Shown here: one piece after another, positions 48,623 to 58,588 of the stretch
Layout of the letters: each line of letters starts with the position of its first letter
How positions within the stretch are numbered: the stretch's first letter is position 1
Assembly: GCA_016713445.1 (NCBI GenBank)
Contig: JADJPB010000001.1
Span: forward strand, 62,001-126,000
From: Bacteroidota bacterium
Lineage (GTDB): Bacteria > Bacteroidota > Bacteroidia > AKYH767-A > OLB10
DNA length: 64,000 bases
Direction: 5' to 3'
Notes under the pieces: model-generated
What the model saw: only the letters and a program-made list of their open reading frames with translations
The model's database searches: none
What the model was told of the DNA's origin: nothing
Program-made: the position numbers and the translations under genes

Positions 48623-48892
48623 ATGAAGAAAGACATTCATCCAAAAAATTACCGTTTCGTTATTTTTAAAGACATTTCAACAGATTATGCATTTATGACA
48701 AAATCTGCTGTTGAGTCAAAAGATACCATTACTTGGGAAGACGGTAAAGAATATCCTTTAGTAAAACTTGAGATTTCACATATGAGTCATCCTTTCTATA
48801 CTGGAAAGATGAAATTGGTGGATACTGCTGGTCGTGTTGATAAGTTCCGCACACGTTACCAAAAAGGTAAGAAGCCTGCCGGAGAAGAGTAA
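48623..48892 (+). CDS. rpmE2: 50S ribosomal protein L31 type B
   Basis: 89-residue ribosomal protein bL31B. Starts MKKDIHPKNYRFVIFKD; HPFYTGKMKLVDTAGRVDKF. Lacks the four Cys of the zinc-binding form, so it is the zinc-independent type. Own promoter and terminator flank it, so it is monocistronic. Confidence 0.96.
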   Translation: MKKDIHPKNYRFVIFKDISTDYAFMTKSAVESKDTITWEDGKEYPLVKLEISHMSHPFYTGKMKLVDTAGRVDKFRTRYQKGKKPAGEE

Positions 48893-48915
48893 TTGAATGC
48901 AAAACCCTTATAGTG

Positions 48916-48943
48916 AAGCCGTTCCATCTGGGGCGGCTTTTTT
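48916..48943 (+). terminator. Rho-independent terminator after rpmE2
   Basis: 10-bp stem with two G-U pairs: AAGCCGTTCC (48916-48925) with GGGGCGGCTT (48930-48939), loop ATCT, followed by a T run. Confidence 0.88.
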
Positions 48944-49084
48944 GTGGATGAATTTTTCCGTTGGCAAACACTTGTATTCGTTTATTATTCGTTTAATTCA
49001 AAAATTATGTTTTTATTTGTTGTGATCGAATTGATCGTATTACAATCATATCAAAAAGTTATCTAACAATCAAAAAATAAACAC

Positions 49085-50104
49085 ATGGCAACAGAAGCCG
49101 CGGAAGCGAAAGAGAAAATGAAAGTCTTGCAAATAGCAATTGACAAGATTGAAAAGACCTATGGAAAAGGCACCATCATGCGGATGGGAGATGAGGCAGT
49201 AGAAAATATGGAAGCTATTCAAACGGGTTCCATTACTTTAGACAGTGCATTGGGAATAGGCGGCTTTCCAAAGGGAAGAGTCATAGAAATTTACGGACCT
49301 GAATCTTCGGGTAAAACAACGTTGGCTATTCGTGCTATAGCGAACGTGCAAAAGAATGGTGGTATCGCAGCCTTTATTGATGCGGAACATGCATTCGATC
49401 GTTTCTATGCACAGAAGTTAGGAGTAGATATAGAGAATCTTTTGATTTCGCAACCCGATAATGGAGAGCAGGCTTTAGAAATTACAGAGAACTTAATTCG
49501 TTCTGGAGCCATTGATATCATTGTCATTGACTCAGTAGCCGCCTTAACGCCAAAAGCGGAGATTGAAGGGGAGATGGGTGAGAGTAAGATGGGCTTGCAA
49601 GCGCGTTTAATGTCGCAAGCATTACGTAAGTTGACAGGTACGATTAGTCGTACTGGATGTTGCTGTATCTTCATTAACCAATTACGTGAAAAGATTGGCG
49701 TGATGTTCGGCAATCCAGAAACTACTACAGGTGGTAACGCATTGAAGTTTTATGCTTCTGTACGTTTGGATATTCGTCGAATCGGACAAATTAAAGACGG
49801 AGATGCTGTAGTAGGAAATCGTACTAAAGTAAAAGTGGTGAAGAATAAAGTAGCGCCTCCTTTCCGTATCGCTGAATTCGATATTATGTACGGAGAAGGA
49901 ATTTCCAAGAACGGAGAAATTGTCGACTTAGGAGTTGAATTTAACGTGTTGAAAAAAGCAGGATCTTGGTTCAGTTATGGTGATACCAAAATTGGTCAAG
50001 GTCGCGATGCTGTCAAAAACATGCTCACCGATAATCCTGAATTGTGCGAAGAAATAGAAGCTAAAATCCGCGCTGCCATTGCGGAAAAAGCGAACGCACA
50101 ATAA
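49085..50104 (+). CDS. recA: RecA recombinase
   Basis: DNA strand-exchange protein and LexA co-protease. Intact, 339 residues. IEKTYGKGTIMRMGDE, Walker A GPESSGKTTLA (about residue 76), FIDAEHAFDRFYAQKLGVD, Walker B IIVIDSVAALTPKAEIEG, and GGNALKFYASVRLDIRR. No intein. C-terminal tail IAEKANAQ. A short hairpin follows at 50189-50205. Confidence 0.98.
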   Translation: MATEAAEAKEKMKVLQIAIDKIEKTYGKGTIMRMGDEAVENMEAIQTGSITLDSALGIGGFPKGRVIEIYGPESSGKTTLAIRAIANVQKNGGIAAFIDAEHAFDRFYAQKLGVDIENLLISQPDNGEQALEITENLIRSGAIDIIVIDSVAALTPKAEIEGEMGESKMGLQARLMSQALRKLTGTISRTGCCCIFINQLREKIGVMFGNPETTTGGNALKFYASVRLDIRRIGQIKDGDAVVGNRTKVKVVKNKVAPPFRIAEFDIMYGEGISKNGEIVDLGVEFNVLKKAGSWFSYGDTKIGQGRDAVKNMLTDNPELCEEIEAKIRAAIAEKANAQ

Positions 50105-50188
50105 AGATAGTTTGCTGAAATATTTATTCTGATTATGCAGGAGCCTAGTTAGAGTTTAATGATGTTTTGAATTGGAGAAGGGTGGTTC

Positions 50189-50205
50189 GAAAGGGCTGCC
50201 CTTTC
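50189..50205 (+). terminator. Terminator-like hairpin after recA
   Basis: 7-bp stem GAAAGGG (50189-50195) and CCCTTTC (50199-50205), 3-base loop, then TTTAT. 84 bases after the recA stop; short but GC-richer than its flanks. Confidence 0.6.
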
Positions 50206-50470
50206 TTTATAATGAATTGCAAATTGGCAAATTGGTAAGTTGTAAATTTGTAAGTTGATAATTGGGTAAATAATTCGTTAATTTTTTTTCTCGGTGTCCT
50301 CTGTGAATACCTCAGTGTCCTCCGTGTTTGAAAGTAGTCTTAAATTGGGTCGAAATTTAAATAGTTGAATGAGCAATTATTCTAATGAGAAAAATAATCC
50401 CCTTCGTTTACTATTAATCTTAACCTTGCGACCCTAGCGCCTCCCCGCGTTCCTTGCGGTTAAATTTTGT
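50206..50470. repeat. Intergenic repeats between recA and the T9SS gene
   Basis: No gene. 50218-50270: AAATTGGCAAATTGGTAAG words, inverse orientation of the set at 12426-12455. 50290-50330: CGGTGTCCTCTGTG and CAGTGTCCTCCGTG, a doubled phrase. 50425-50465: TTGCGACCCTAGCGCC and TTGCGGTTAAA, related to the TTTGCG family at 18212 and 26518. Confidence 0.6.
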
Positions 50471-51772
50471 CTAACGCTGTATCATCAATTTCCCCACCGC
50501 TTTCACATCTTTCCCTTCCATCACTTGGTATTGATACATCCCATTCGGAAACTCATTCACCGAAAATGGCTCCTGCTGATTCGAAATCTTTTCGTTCATC
50601 ACCACCTTCCCTAGAACATCCATCAACACAAAATACAAATCGCTTTTTACGCCATCACTCAATGCTAGCTGAATAAAATCAGAACTTGGATTTGGAAAAA
50701 CACTCACTTTAATTTCTTGTTCTAGATCATCAATCCCAGTGCAAACAATAAAACTAATGTTGATCGTATCTGTCCCAGTACAACCTGACTGATTAGTCAC
50801 GATCACAGAATAGATTACAGTCGTATTGGTAGAACTAGCAGTGGAGGCAATAATATTCGAAGTAGTTGCATTGGTATTCCATAAATAGCCTGTAATTCCA
50901 GTTCCTCCGGCATTAAGTGACAAGAATTGCGTAGTGCAAAGTGTAGTATCACTTGGTAAATTTACAACAGGATTCGCTGAGCTAATGGCAACAATTGTAT
51001 CGATTCTCGATGGACAGCCAACAGCAGTTCCATAGGGTGTACTTGAATATAAATATGTTCCTTGCGAATTGGTTCCGTTAGTAAACGTTCCCCAATAGCC
51101 ATTTGTTAATACGCTAGGACCTGTCCATGTACCATTGTTAACAGGATTATTAGTTAAGGTGGAAAACAAATTAACCGTATCAATATTAGCACAAACGGAG
51201 TAAGCTCTTGTTGAACTCACTGAAATGCATTTTTCAAACCTAAGATCGTCAACGGAAAGATCATTTCCCTGACCACCATCTACATTGGTATACATTTCAA
51301 ACAAGATATTAGGCGTAGAAGATATAAAGCTGGAACTCGTATATTGAATCCAAGAAGGGCTAAGTGGTGCTAACACACTGGTAGTAGAATCAAGAACAAC
51401 ACCATTCGCATCTCGAATAACCATCTTCATATTACTTTGAGGCGCATTGAAAGTTGTCGTGAGCCACATAGAAAAACGATGGGGCATATTTTCACAAACC
51501 GTAAAGCTTCGTTCATAAACTTTAGTTCCAGCACAAGCACCTGTCCCCGTAGTACAATTGACAAAATTCATATACATGGAGCGAGCTCCACCATGTGCAG
51601 CAAAAGTTTGCGGCGAATTATGATAAGTAGTTCCCATAATGACTCCAATAATCGGTGTGGTATACTCGAAATCGTCAACAAGAACTGGTTGCCAAGTACA
51701 TTGAGCAACTGTTTTGTTTAAGTTGAGAAATAATAAAATACAAAGACTAAGAAGGGAAATACGGGTTTTCAT
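50471..51772 (-). CDS. T9SS-secreted protein with carbohydrate-binding-like domain and sorting domain
   Basis: 433 residues. Signal peptide (LLSLCILLFLNLNKTVAQ). Residues about 25-180 form a jelly-roll-like domain (WQPVLVDDFEYTTP, HRFSMWLTTTFN, GNDLSVDDLRFEKC) like domains of Bacteroidetes adhesins. About 220-330 are Ig/PKD-like (DTTLCTTQFLSLNAGGTGI, CTGTDTINISF). A type A sorting domain closes it (VSVFPNPSSDFIQLALSDG ... GKLMIQR). No frame break found. Extracellular or surface; ligand unknown. Confidence 0.78.
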   Translation of the reverse strand: MKTRISLLSLCILLFLNLNKTVAQCTWQPVLVDDFEYTTPIIGVIMGTTYHNSPQTFAAHGGARSMYMNFVNCTTGTGACAGTKVYERSFTVCENMPHRFSMWLTTTFNAPQSNMKMVIRDANGVVLDSTTSVLAPLSPSWIQYTSSSFISSTPNILFEMYTNVDGGQGNDLSVDDLRFEKCISVSSTRAYSVCANIDTVNLFSTLTNNPVNNGTWTGPSVLTNGYWGTFTNGTNSQGTYLYSSTPYGTAVGCPSRIDTIVAISSANPVVNLPSDTTLCTTQFLSLNAGGTGITGYLWNTNATTSNIIASTASSTNTTVIYSVIVTNQSGCTGTDTINISFIVCTGIDDLEQEIKVSVFPNPSSDFIQLALSDGVKSDLYFVLMDVLGKVVMNEKISNQQEPFSVNEFPNGMYQYQVMEGKDVKAVGKLMIQR

Positions 51773-51915
51773 TGGTTGTATATTTTAAGTAAAATTATAA
51801 TTTTTCTTTAAAAATTGCCGATTTATTTCACTCTTTAATTAGGGGTATCTATATCCCTAATATTTTACTTTTCATTGACATCTATACATTGCTTTTCTTT
51901 AATTTCGTAGCATCT

Positions 51916-52992
51916 ATGAAAAGTAAAACTATACACTCACCATTTGCTTCCTCTAGTCCATACCTATTGATCTTTTTTGGATGGATTGTTTTTGGAATAA
52001 CAATTAACTCTTGCACCAACAGCAAAAATCCGGATGAAACGAAAATCGCCATACAAGATACTACACCCATCGGCAAAAGAATAGCTGATATTTCCATCAA
52101 AATAAGCAAGGATCCTAAAAACGCGCAACTCTTCAACGACCGAGCTGCTTTACATCTCCAGCGAAATGATGTAGCCAATGCGTTAATGGATATGGAAAAA
52201 GTAATGTTATTAGATACCACCAATGCAAGTTACTTTTTAACGTTAGCCGATGTGCATCTCGCTAGTGGAAAACCTGGAAAATCCAAAGCTGCTTTGGAAA
52301 AGTGTATGAGTTTGGATCCGAACAATAAATTAGCTTACGAAAAACTCGCGGAATTATTTTTCATCGCTCAACAATATAAGGACGCCATCAAAAATCTCGA
52401 CGAAGTACTTAAGTTGGAAATTACCAATCCAAAAGCCTATTTCATGAAAGGAATGTGCTACCGCGATATGGGCGACACTACTAAAGCCGTTTCTAGTTTT
52501 CAAACTGCCATTGAGCAACGCACAGATTACGACGATGCCTATTTACAACTTGCCATGATTTTTCATAACCGAAATAGTAAAACTGCACTTCAATACTACG
52601 ATGGAGCCATCCGAGCTAATCCCAAAAATACAGACGCACTTTATGGTCGGGGATTATTTTATCAGGAGAACGAACGAAACTACGATCAAGCAGTACAAGA
52701 TTATACAAATGCTATTTTGATTAATCCAAAAGCTGCTAACGCACATTATGCATTAGGGTATATCCACTATCAATATTTAAAAGTGTATAGTCAGGCCATC
52801 ATTCATTTCAATGACGCCATTAATGTTAGTCCTGAATGGCCGGAAGCTTATTTCAATCGCGGACTCACTTACGAAACACAAGGCAACGTAGCCGCAGCAC
52901 AAGCCGACTACGAAAAAGCGCTTAAGCTAAATCCCAATTACAAAACCGCAGAAATTGCTTTAGCGAGAGTGAAAACAGGTGGGAAGCTGTGA
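51916..52992 (+). CDS. TPR-repeat lipoprotein
   Basis: 358 residues from ATG 51916 (MKSKTIHSPFASS), preferred over 51889 because it gives a proper lipoprotein signal: a hydrophobic helix IFFGWIVFGITINSC with Cys near residue 33. The rest is a TPR solenoid of about eight 34-residue repeats, e.g. AQLFNDRAALHLQRNDVANA, PKAYFMKGMCYRDMGDTTKA, ALYGRGLFYQENERNYDQA and PEAYFNRGLTYETQGNVAA. Probably an envelope scaffold protein. It reads away from the T9SS gene. Confidence 0.82.
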   Translation: MKSKTIHSPFASSSPYLLIFFGWIVFGITINSCTNSKNPDETKIAIQDTTPIGKRIADISIKISKDPKNAQLFNDRAALHLQRNDVANALMDMEKVMLLDTTNASYFLTLADVHLASGKPGKSKAALEKCMSLDPNNKLAYEKLAELFFIAQQYKDAIKNLDEVLKLEITNPKAYFMKGMCYRDMGDTTKAVSSFQTAIEQRTDYDDAYLQLAMIFHNRNSKTALQYYDGAIRANPKNTDALYGRGLFYQENERNYDQAVQDYTNAILINPKAANAHYALGYIHYQYLKVYSQAIIHFNDAINVSPEWPEAYFNRGLTYETQGNVAAAQADYEKALKLNPNYKTAEIALARVKTGGKL

Positions 52993-53347
<355 letters not shown>

Positions 53348-54769
53348 TTAAAACGTAAATGACTTTTCATTATTCATCTTATCTAATTTCTTATTAATCG
53401 ATAAACTCCATATCACCATCTCCATGCAAAACAATTTATCGAGCGGAGATAAATCAGGACAATACTCTTTTACTAATTTTATTAAGGGAGTAATTTTATT
53501 TAGTGATGCATTGAAATCTTTGTCGGTGTCGGTATAATTAAGTTCTAATGTGTTTGTATTAAACCAAGCGATGACATCCGTATATGGTGTTTTTACATTC
53601 GCCTTTTCTAACTTCGGAATTTTAGGAAAGAGCTTTTCAAATTCGTTGACGATGGCTTGATCGATGAGTAGTTGAGCCACTTCAGCAGCGCCTTCTTGTT
53701 CCCCTTCGTACACCAATTCAATTTTACCCGTGATGGCTGGAATGATAGAGCTAAAATCAACTAAGCGAATGGCAGTTTTTTCTGAACCCGTTTCTATTAA
53801 TCGTAGCTTCGCTGCTGCCATTAAGTTTTCCATGGCACTAATGGTTAAACGAGCACTTACTCCACTTTTCGCATTTACATATTCACTGTCTCTCGCCGTA
53901 AATGCAACTTGTTCTAATAAATCCCTGGCGATCTCACTCATCACAATGGTGTCTTTATCCTCTGCTGAAAGATGGGCTTCTTGTTCGGTAATTTTTCGAG
54001 CCAGCGCAATTGTTTTTGGATAATGCGTGAAAATTTGTGATCCAATTCGATCTTTCAAGGGAGTAACAATACTTCCTCTATTGGTATAATCTTCTGGGTT
54101 AGCCGTGAAAATAAATTGAATATCTAAGGGCATCCTCAACTGAAAGCCTCTAATTTGAATGTCTCCTTCTTGCAAAATATTAAATAGGGAGACTTGTATT
54201 CTTGCTTGTAAATCGGGCAATTCATTGATCACAAAAATGCAACGATTGGCTCGCGGAATCATCCCATAGTGGAGGACTCTTTCATCGGAGTAAGGTAGTT
54301 TTAGCGTAGCTGCTTTGATGGGATCAATATCTCCAATTAAATCAGAAACATTTACATCGGGCGTTGCCAACTTTTCAAAGAATCGATCACTGCGATGCAC
54401 CCATGCGATGGGTGTATTTTCTCCTAGCTCCGCTAATACATCTTTCGCATATTTTGAAATAGGCTGAAACGGATTGTCGTTGATTTCAGAGCCTTTTACA
54501 ATCGGCATGTATTCATCCAACAACTCAATCATGTTGCGCGCAATTTTTGTTTTTGCTTGTCCACGCAAACCCAACAAATTAATATGATGTCCAGCTAAAA
54601 TGGCTTTTTTAAGTTGTGGGATCACGGTGTCTTCGTATCCCCATAAGCCTTCAAAAACGGGTAATTTAGCTCTTAATTTTTGAGTTAAATTGGCCTTCAT
54701 TTCTTCGTTGATGTTGCGATCAACATAACCCGATGCTTTCAGTTCTTTCAATGTAATTTCTTGCTTCAT
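53348..54769 (-). CDS. MoxR/magnesium-chelatase-I-like AAA+ ATPase
   Basis: 473 residues from ATG 54769 (MKQEITLKELKASGY); the longer form would overlap the upstream VWA gene. AAA core: LLGLRGQAKTKIAR in place of Walker A (Ala where Gly-Lys-Thr expects Gly), FVINELPDLQARIQVSLFNI in place of Walker B (Asn-Glu for Asp-Glu), FIFTANPEDYTNRGSIVTPL and KDRIGSQI. The same changes occur in the actinobacterial ChlI-like family next to a VWA gene (recalled), so they are probably family traits. With the VWA partner, it likely forms a MoxR-VWA chaperone-like pair; target unknown. Confidence 0.8.
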   Translation of the reverse strand: MKQEITLKELKASGYVDRNINEEMKANLTQKLRAKLPVFEGLWGYEDTVIPQLKKAILAGHHINLLGLRGQAKTKIARNMIELLDEYMPIVKGSEINDNPFQPISKYAKDVLAELGENTPIAWVHRSDRFFEKLATPDVNVSDLIGDIDPIKAATLKLPYSDERVLHYGMIPRANRCIFVINELPDLQARIQVSLFNILQEGDIQIRGFQLRMPLDIQFIFTANPEDYTNRGSIVTPLKDRIGSQIFTHYPKTIALARKITEQEAHLSAEDKDTIVMSEIARDLLEQVAFTARDSEYVNAKSGVSARLTISAMENLMAAAKLRLIETGSEKTAIRLVDFSSIIPAITGKIELVYEGEQEGAAEVAQLLIDQAIVNEFEKLFPKIPKLEKANVKTPYTDVIAWFNTNTLELNYTDTDKDFNASLNKITPLIKLVKEYCPDLSPLDKLFCMEMVIWSLSINKKLDKMNNEKSFTF

Positions 54770-54788
54770 ATCGCCGAATATCTTTTTA

Positions 54789-55933
54789 TTAAATCTTTTT
54801 AATTCTATTTTTTTCGTAATCTTCAAAAATCATTTCTCCCAACCCTTTCAATCCCGTTAAAAATGCTTTGCCTTTATTTTGTGCGGTAAACAATTCAATG
54901 AACCGCCTTAAGTAGGGATCTTGTGCAATCATAAATGTGGTGATGGGTATTTTTAATTTTCGGGCTTGTGCGGCTTTGTTTAAACATAGATTGACAATCA
55001 TCTCATCCAATCCATTGCTATTTTTATAAAACTCACCGTTCGGCAATTGAACACAACTGGGTTTGCCATCGGTAATCATAAATATCTGTTTATTGGTATT
55101 TCTTTTTCTTCGTAAAATATCCATTGCCAACTCTAATCCGGCAACGGTATTGGTGTGGTAAGGACCTACTCTTAAATAAGGTAAATCTTTTACTTGGATG
55201 GGCCATGCTTCATCGCCAAATACAATAATATCAATCGTGTCTTTTGGGTATTTTCGATGTATCAATTCCACCAAGGCCATGGCTACTTTTTTGGCTGGAG
55301 TAATTCTATCTTCTCCATAAAGAATCATCGAGTGACTGATGTCAATCATCAACACGGTACTCATCTGCGCTTTGTGTTTTGATTCCTCAACAATTAAATC
55401 ATCTTCGGTTAATTGTAAATCATTTATTCCATGGTTGATTTGCGCATTTTTTAAACTTTCGGTCATGTTGAGCAACGACATATCATCACCATATTGATAA
55501 CTTCTGTTTTCGCCCTCACGCTCATCGCCAACGCCCAGTTTAGATGTGCGATGATTCCCTATGCCGCTCTTTTTTAATTTCCCAAAATTTGGTCGAGTGC
55601 AAACTCACGAAGTGCCGATTCCATTTTTGCCGTAAGCAATTTTTTGCCATTTCCTTCCCCTGCAGCGCCTTCTTCTCCAGGTTCAATTTCTTCCTTGATA
55701 TAGCCCTTTTTCTTTAAGTCTGCTTCAAAATCGTCGAAGTTATAATCATCCGTAAAAATGTTATATTCTTTATCTAACATCTTGAGCCAATCAAAAGCTT
55801 CCTCAATATCACCCGAAGAATGGGTGAGTAGATCTTTGAAAATATCAAAAATCCGCTCAAAGGGCGATATATCTTTAGGAATATGCTTACTAAAAATAAA
55901 GCCTTTCCCAAAGTCAAAATTTATTCCATCCAT
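54789..55933 (-). CDS. VWA-domain protein partner of the AAA ATPase (frameshifted)
   Basis: About 381 residues when joined. The N-terminal helical part (MDGINFDFGKGFIFSKHIPK, FEADLKKKGYIKEEI) ends the first frame at 55574. One frame over, the strand reads GKLKKSGIGNHRTSKLGVGD into MSLLNMTESLKNAQ. The indel is near 55577. The VWA domain has the MIDAS motif MIDISHSMILYG (Asp-x-Ser-x-Ser), VFGDEAWPIQV, and MITDGKPSCVQL. Stop at 54789 is 19 bases before the AAA gene start, so the pair is one operon. Confidence 0.82.
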
Positions 55934-56268
55934 GTTTTATTGTTTGATTCCTGTAACTAAACTATCGCTATAACATAGCAACGCCCATTTAGTTTTATAA
56001 AGGTAGCTATTTTTGATTAAAAAGGTGGTTTTTGGCTACTTGCTTCTACGTTGCTTTTGATGACGAAGTGATTTGGCTTCGGGATGGAAACAAGCTACAA
56101 GCTACAAGCCTCAAGCTTCAAGAGTGATTTTAGAAGAGAAATAATTTCACTTCGAATATTTTTTCCGCTGCTAGCGTTGCGTGAACGTTGCGACCGTTGC
56201 GTTTAAAAGAGAATTTGTATGTGACTAAAATTTCAAAACCTTCCTTTGAATTTTATCTTTTTCAGTTG
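55934..56268. repeat. Dispersed repeat copy C with a stray T9SS gene tail
   Basis: No intact gene. 56091-56265 is the third copy of the dispersed repeat: CAAGCTACAAGCTACAAGCC, AAGCTTCAAGAGTG, GAAATAATTTCACTTCGAAT, GCTAGCGTTGCG, GACCGTTGCGTTTAAA, then CTAAAATTTCAAAACCTTCC. On the minus strand the last block encodes LTTEKDKIQRKVLKF-stop, matching the C-terminus of the T9SS gene at 23967. Here it is an orphan tail that lies just after the stop of the next T9SS gene. 55934-56090 shows nothing else. Confidence 0.75.
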
Positions 56269-58587
56269 TTAATATTTAATAATTTTAACAGTCTGAAAAT
56301 GATTCTTTGCATATAAATTGCAGAAATAAATTCCTGCATTTAATCCACTTAAATCTAACTGCAGTTGGTTGTTTCCTTTTTGCAGAACAGGAGAATAGAT
56401 TGTTTTTACTATCCTTCCTTGTACATCTGAAATGGTGAGATTTATTTTATCGTTTAGATTCAAGTTAAAATATAAATTTGTGATTGATGAAAATGGATTT
56501 GGATAAACAACCATATTCATTTCGTTTGCTGCATTATTTTCGTTAATAGCAGTAGGAGTGGAGCACTGTTGTAAACTTTTATTCAAGCAATCGTAACCCA
56601 CCACACCTGTTGGATTGAATATGGCGATTCCCATTCCTTGTGTGGTGATCCATATATTTCCAAGTGTATCGGCTGACAATCTTCTTACTAATTGCTCAGG
56701 TAAACCTGAGTTGTTAGTTGTGTAGGTTATCCATGTTGTTCCATCAAAAGAAAGTAAACCTTGAGGAACATTAGGAAATATTGCATCTTCCGCATGAATA
56801 TAAAGAAGTCCATTGGCATCAAACACTATTGAATTGACCCAATCGCCAAACATGGGTGTGTTGGTGTGATCAAATAAGGTCCATGTGGTGTTATCGAATT
56901 TATACAATCCATGTTCAGTGGCAATCCATTTATTTCCTAAACTGTCGAATGCAATGTCGTTTACAAAACCTGCTTGCAACGGTGAATTAAATGATGTATA
57001 AAATGTCCAATTGGTTTGATCAAATTTTGCAAGCCCCATAGCTCCGCATACCCATACATTGTTTGAATCATCGACGCGAATGGAATTGATTTCCATAACT
57101 CCACCAATCTGCGAAATATTAAAGTTGTTTGTCCAGGAATTGGTAGCATGACTATATCTCGCAATAGTGGTACCAAGACTTGAACCCACCCAAACATTTC
57201 CCGTTTTATCAGCGCAAATGCGAGCAGCGAATCCCAACGATATTCCGGCTGTAGCATTATCCCACACAACCCATGCTGCTGAATTTTGAACATCACCATT
57301 GGGTATTTGTACTACACCACCCGGTGATCCAGCATACAACATCCAAAGATCTCCATCACTGTCTTCGGTTACTCCCATCCCTGATCCTGTATAATTGATC
57401 GGTTGTGGAAAGTGATTCCGATTATTAGGCCCATAACTTTCCCATTGTGGACAATCGAACATGCTGATACCACCATTGAGGGCGCTACCTACCCAGGCGC
57501 GATTTCTACTATCAATAAAGACATCGTGATTTTGCATCGCCGGTAAACCTGTATTAAATTTATCGTAAGTTGTCCAAGTAGTGCCATCGTATTTTTCTAG
57601 AAAACCAATTCCACAAATCCAATATTTTCCATGATCACCAATTCGAACATCATAAACCTGACCAGGAGCAAGATGAGTTGTCCACGTGGTACCATCATAA
57701 ATGAAAGCAGCAGAAGAGCTACCCAATGAACCAATGATGATGGTGTCGCCATGTGCGTCTACCTCTGCTAAATTTGCATTTCCAACAGGAGAATTTGTGT
57801 TGTTAATGTGCGACCATGTTCCGTTGTCAAGTACATCCACAGAAAAAACAGTGACAACATATACCTTGTTTGTTACTTCATCCACTTCAACATCTAAAAC
57901 ACCATTGTTTACCGACAATCCAGAATTTGCAGCCGTATAGAGAATCCAATTAAAACCATCGAATTTTATCAATCCTAAGTTGCAACCAATCCAAATGTTA
58001 TTTTGTGCATCTACATCAATGTCTTTTACATCTTCTGCAGGTAGGTTCGAATTGGAAAGAGTGTAAACTGTCCATGTTGTTCCATCGTATTTCGCAACAC
58101 CACCATCACCCGTTTGATTATTGTAAAAGGTGATCCACACATGGTCGTTGTGATCCACTACAATTCCCTTCACATAATCATTTGTGAGTGGTGAATTGGT
58201 GGAATTCCACATTTGCCAAGTAGTGCCATCATAATGAGCGACGCCACCATGTAATCCAAAGTTTTGGTTTTCATCGCAACCTACCCAAACTCCATCTTGA
58301 CTATCAAAAGCAATTGCAGTTACTATAGAACCGGGAATAAATCCTTCGAAATTGCTCCAGTTTGTCCATGTAGTATCGTTAAATCGAACTAAGCTTCCCT
58401 GTGCATGAAAAGGAAGATAACCGCCTGTCCAAATATTTCCGCAATGATCGGCTTCAGTTACAAAAGAGTAGTCGCCACCAATACCTGTGTTGGTCGTTCT
58501 AAGATATTTCCAATTAGGATTATTAATTTGCGCTATTGCTGAAAGGCTAAGTAGGCAGGAAATTAAAGTGTATAAAAATTTGTTCAT
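56269..58587 (-). CDS. T9SS-secreted two-component-regulator-type propeller protein
   Basis: 772 residues, intact. Signal peptide (LISCLLSLSAIAQ). About twelve propeller blades with Asn-x-x-Trp-hydrophobic-Gly and Gly-Thr-Thr-Trp units: GNIWTGGYLPFHAQGS, DGVWVGCDENQNFG, NNIWIGCNLGLIKFDG, GNVWVGSSLGTTIARY, NKWIATEHGLYKFDNTTW. Ends in a type A sorting domain (VVYPNPFSSITNLYFNLNLN ... HFQTVKIIKY). First of four tandem T9SS genes on this strand. Binding partner unknown. Confidence 0.85.
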   Translation of the reverse strand: MNKFLYTLISCLLSLSAIAQINNPNWKYLRTTNTGIGGDYSFVTEADHCGNIWTGGYLPFHAQGSLVRFNDTTWTNWSNFEGFIPGSIVTAIAFDSQDGVWVGCDENQNFGLHGGVAHYDGTTWQMWNSTNSPLTNDYVKGIVVDHNDHVWITFYNNQTGDGGVAKYDGTTWTVYTLSNSNLPAEDVKDIDVDAQNNIWIGCNLGLIKFDGFNWILYTAANSGLSVNNGVLDVEVDEVTNKVYVVTVFSVDVLDNGTWSHINNTNSPVGNANLAEVDAHGDTIIIGSLGSSSAAFIYDGTTWTTHLAPGQVYDVRIGDHGKYWICGIGFLEKYDGTTWTTYDKFNTGLPAMQNHDVFIDSRNRAWVGSALNGGISMFDCPQWESYGPNNRNHFPQPINYTGSGMGVTEDSDGDLWMLYAGSPGGVVQIPNGDVQNSAAWVVWDNATAGISLGFAARICADKTGNVWVGSSLGTTIARYSHATNSWTNNFNISQIGGVMEINSIRVDDSNNVWVCGAMGLAKFDQTNWTFYTSFNSPLQAGFVNDIAFDSLGNKWIATEHGLYKFDNTTWTLFDHTNTPMFGDWVNSIVFDANGLLYIHAEDAIFPNVPQGLLSFDGTTWITYTTNNSGLPEQLVRRLSADTLGNIWITTQGMGIAIFNPTGVVGYDCLNKSLQQCSTPTAINENNAANEMNMVVYPNPFSSITNLYFNLNLNDKINLTISDVQGRIVKTIYSPVLQKGNNQLQLDLSGLNAGIYFCNLYAKNHFQTVKIIKY

Positions 58588-58588
58588 T

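Noticed and set aside
48325..48669. 114-codon plus-strand reading frame spanning the rpmE2 start
   Set aside because: Runs through the rpmE2 promoter and then out of frame into rpmE2; the real product starts at 48623.
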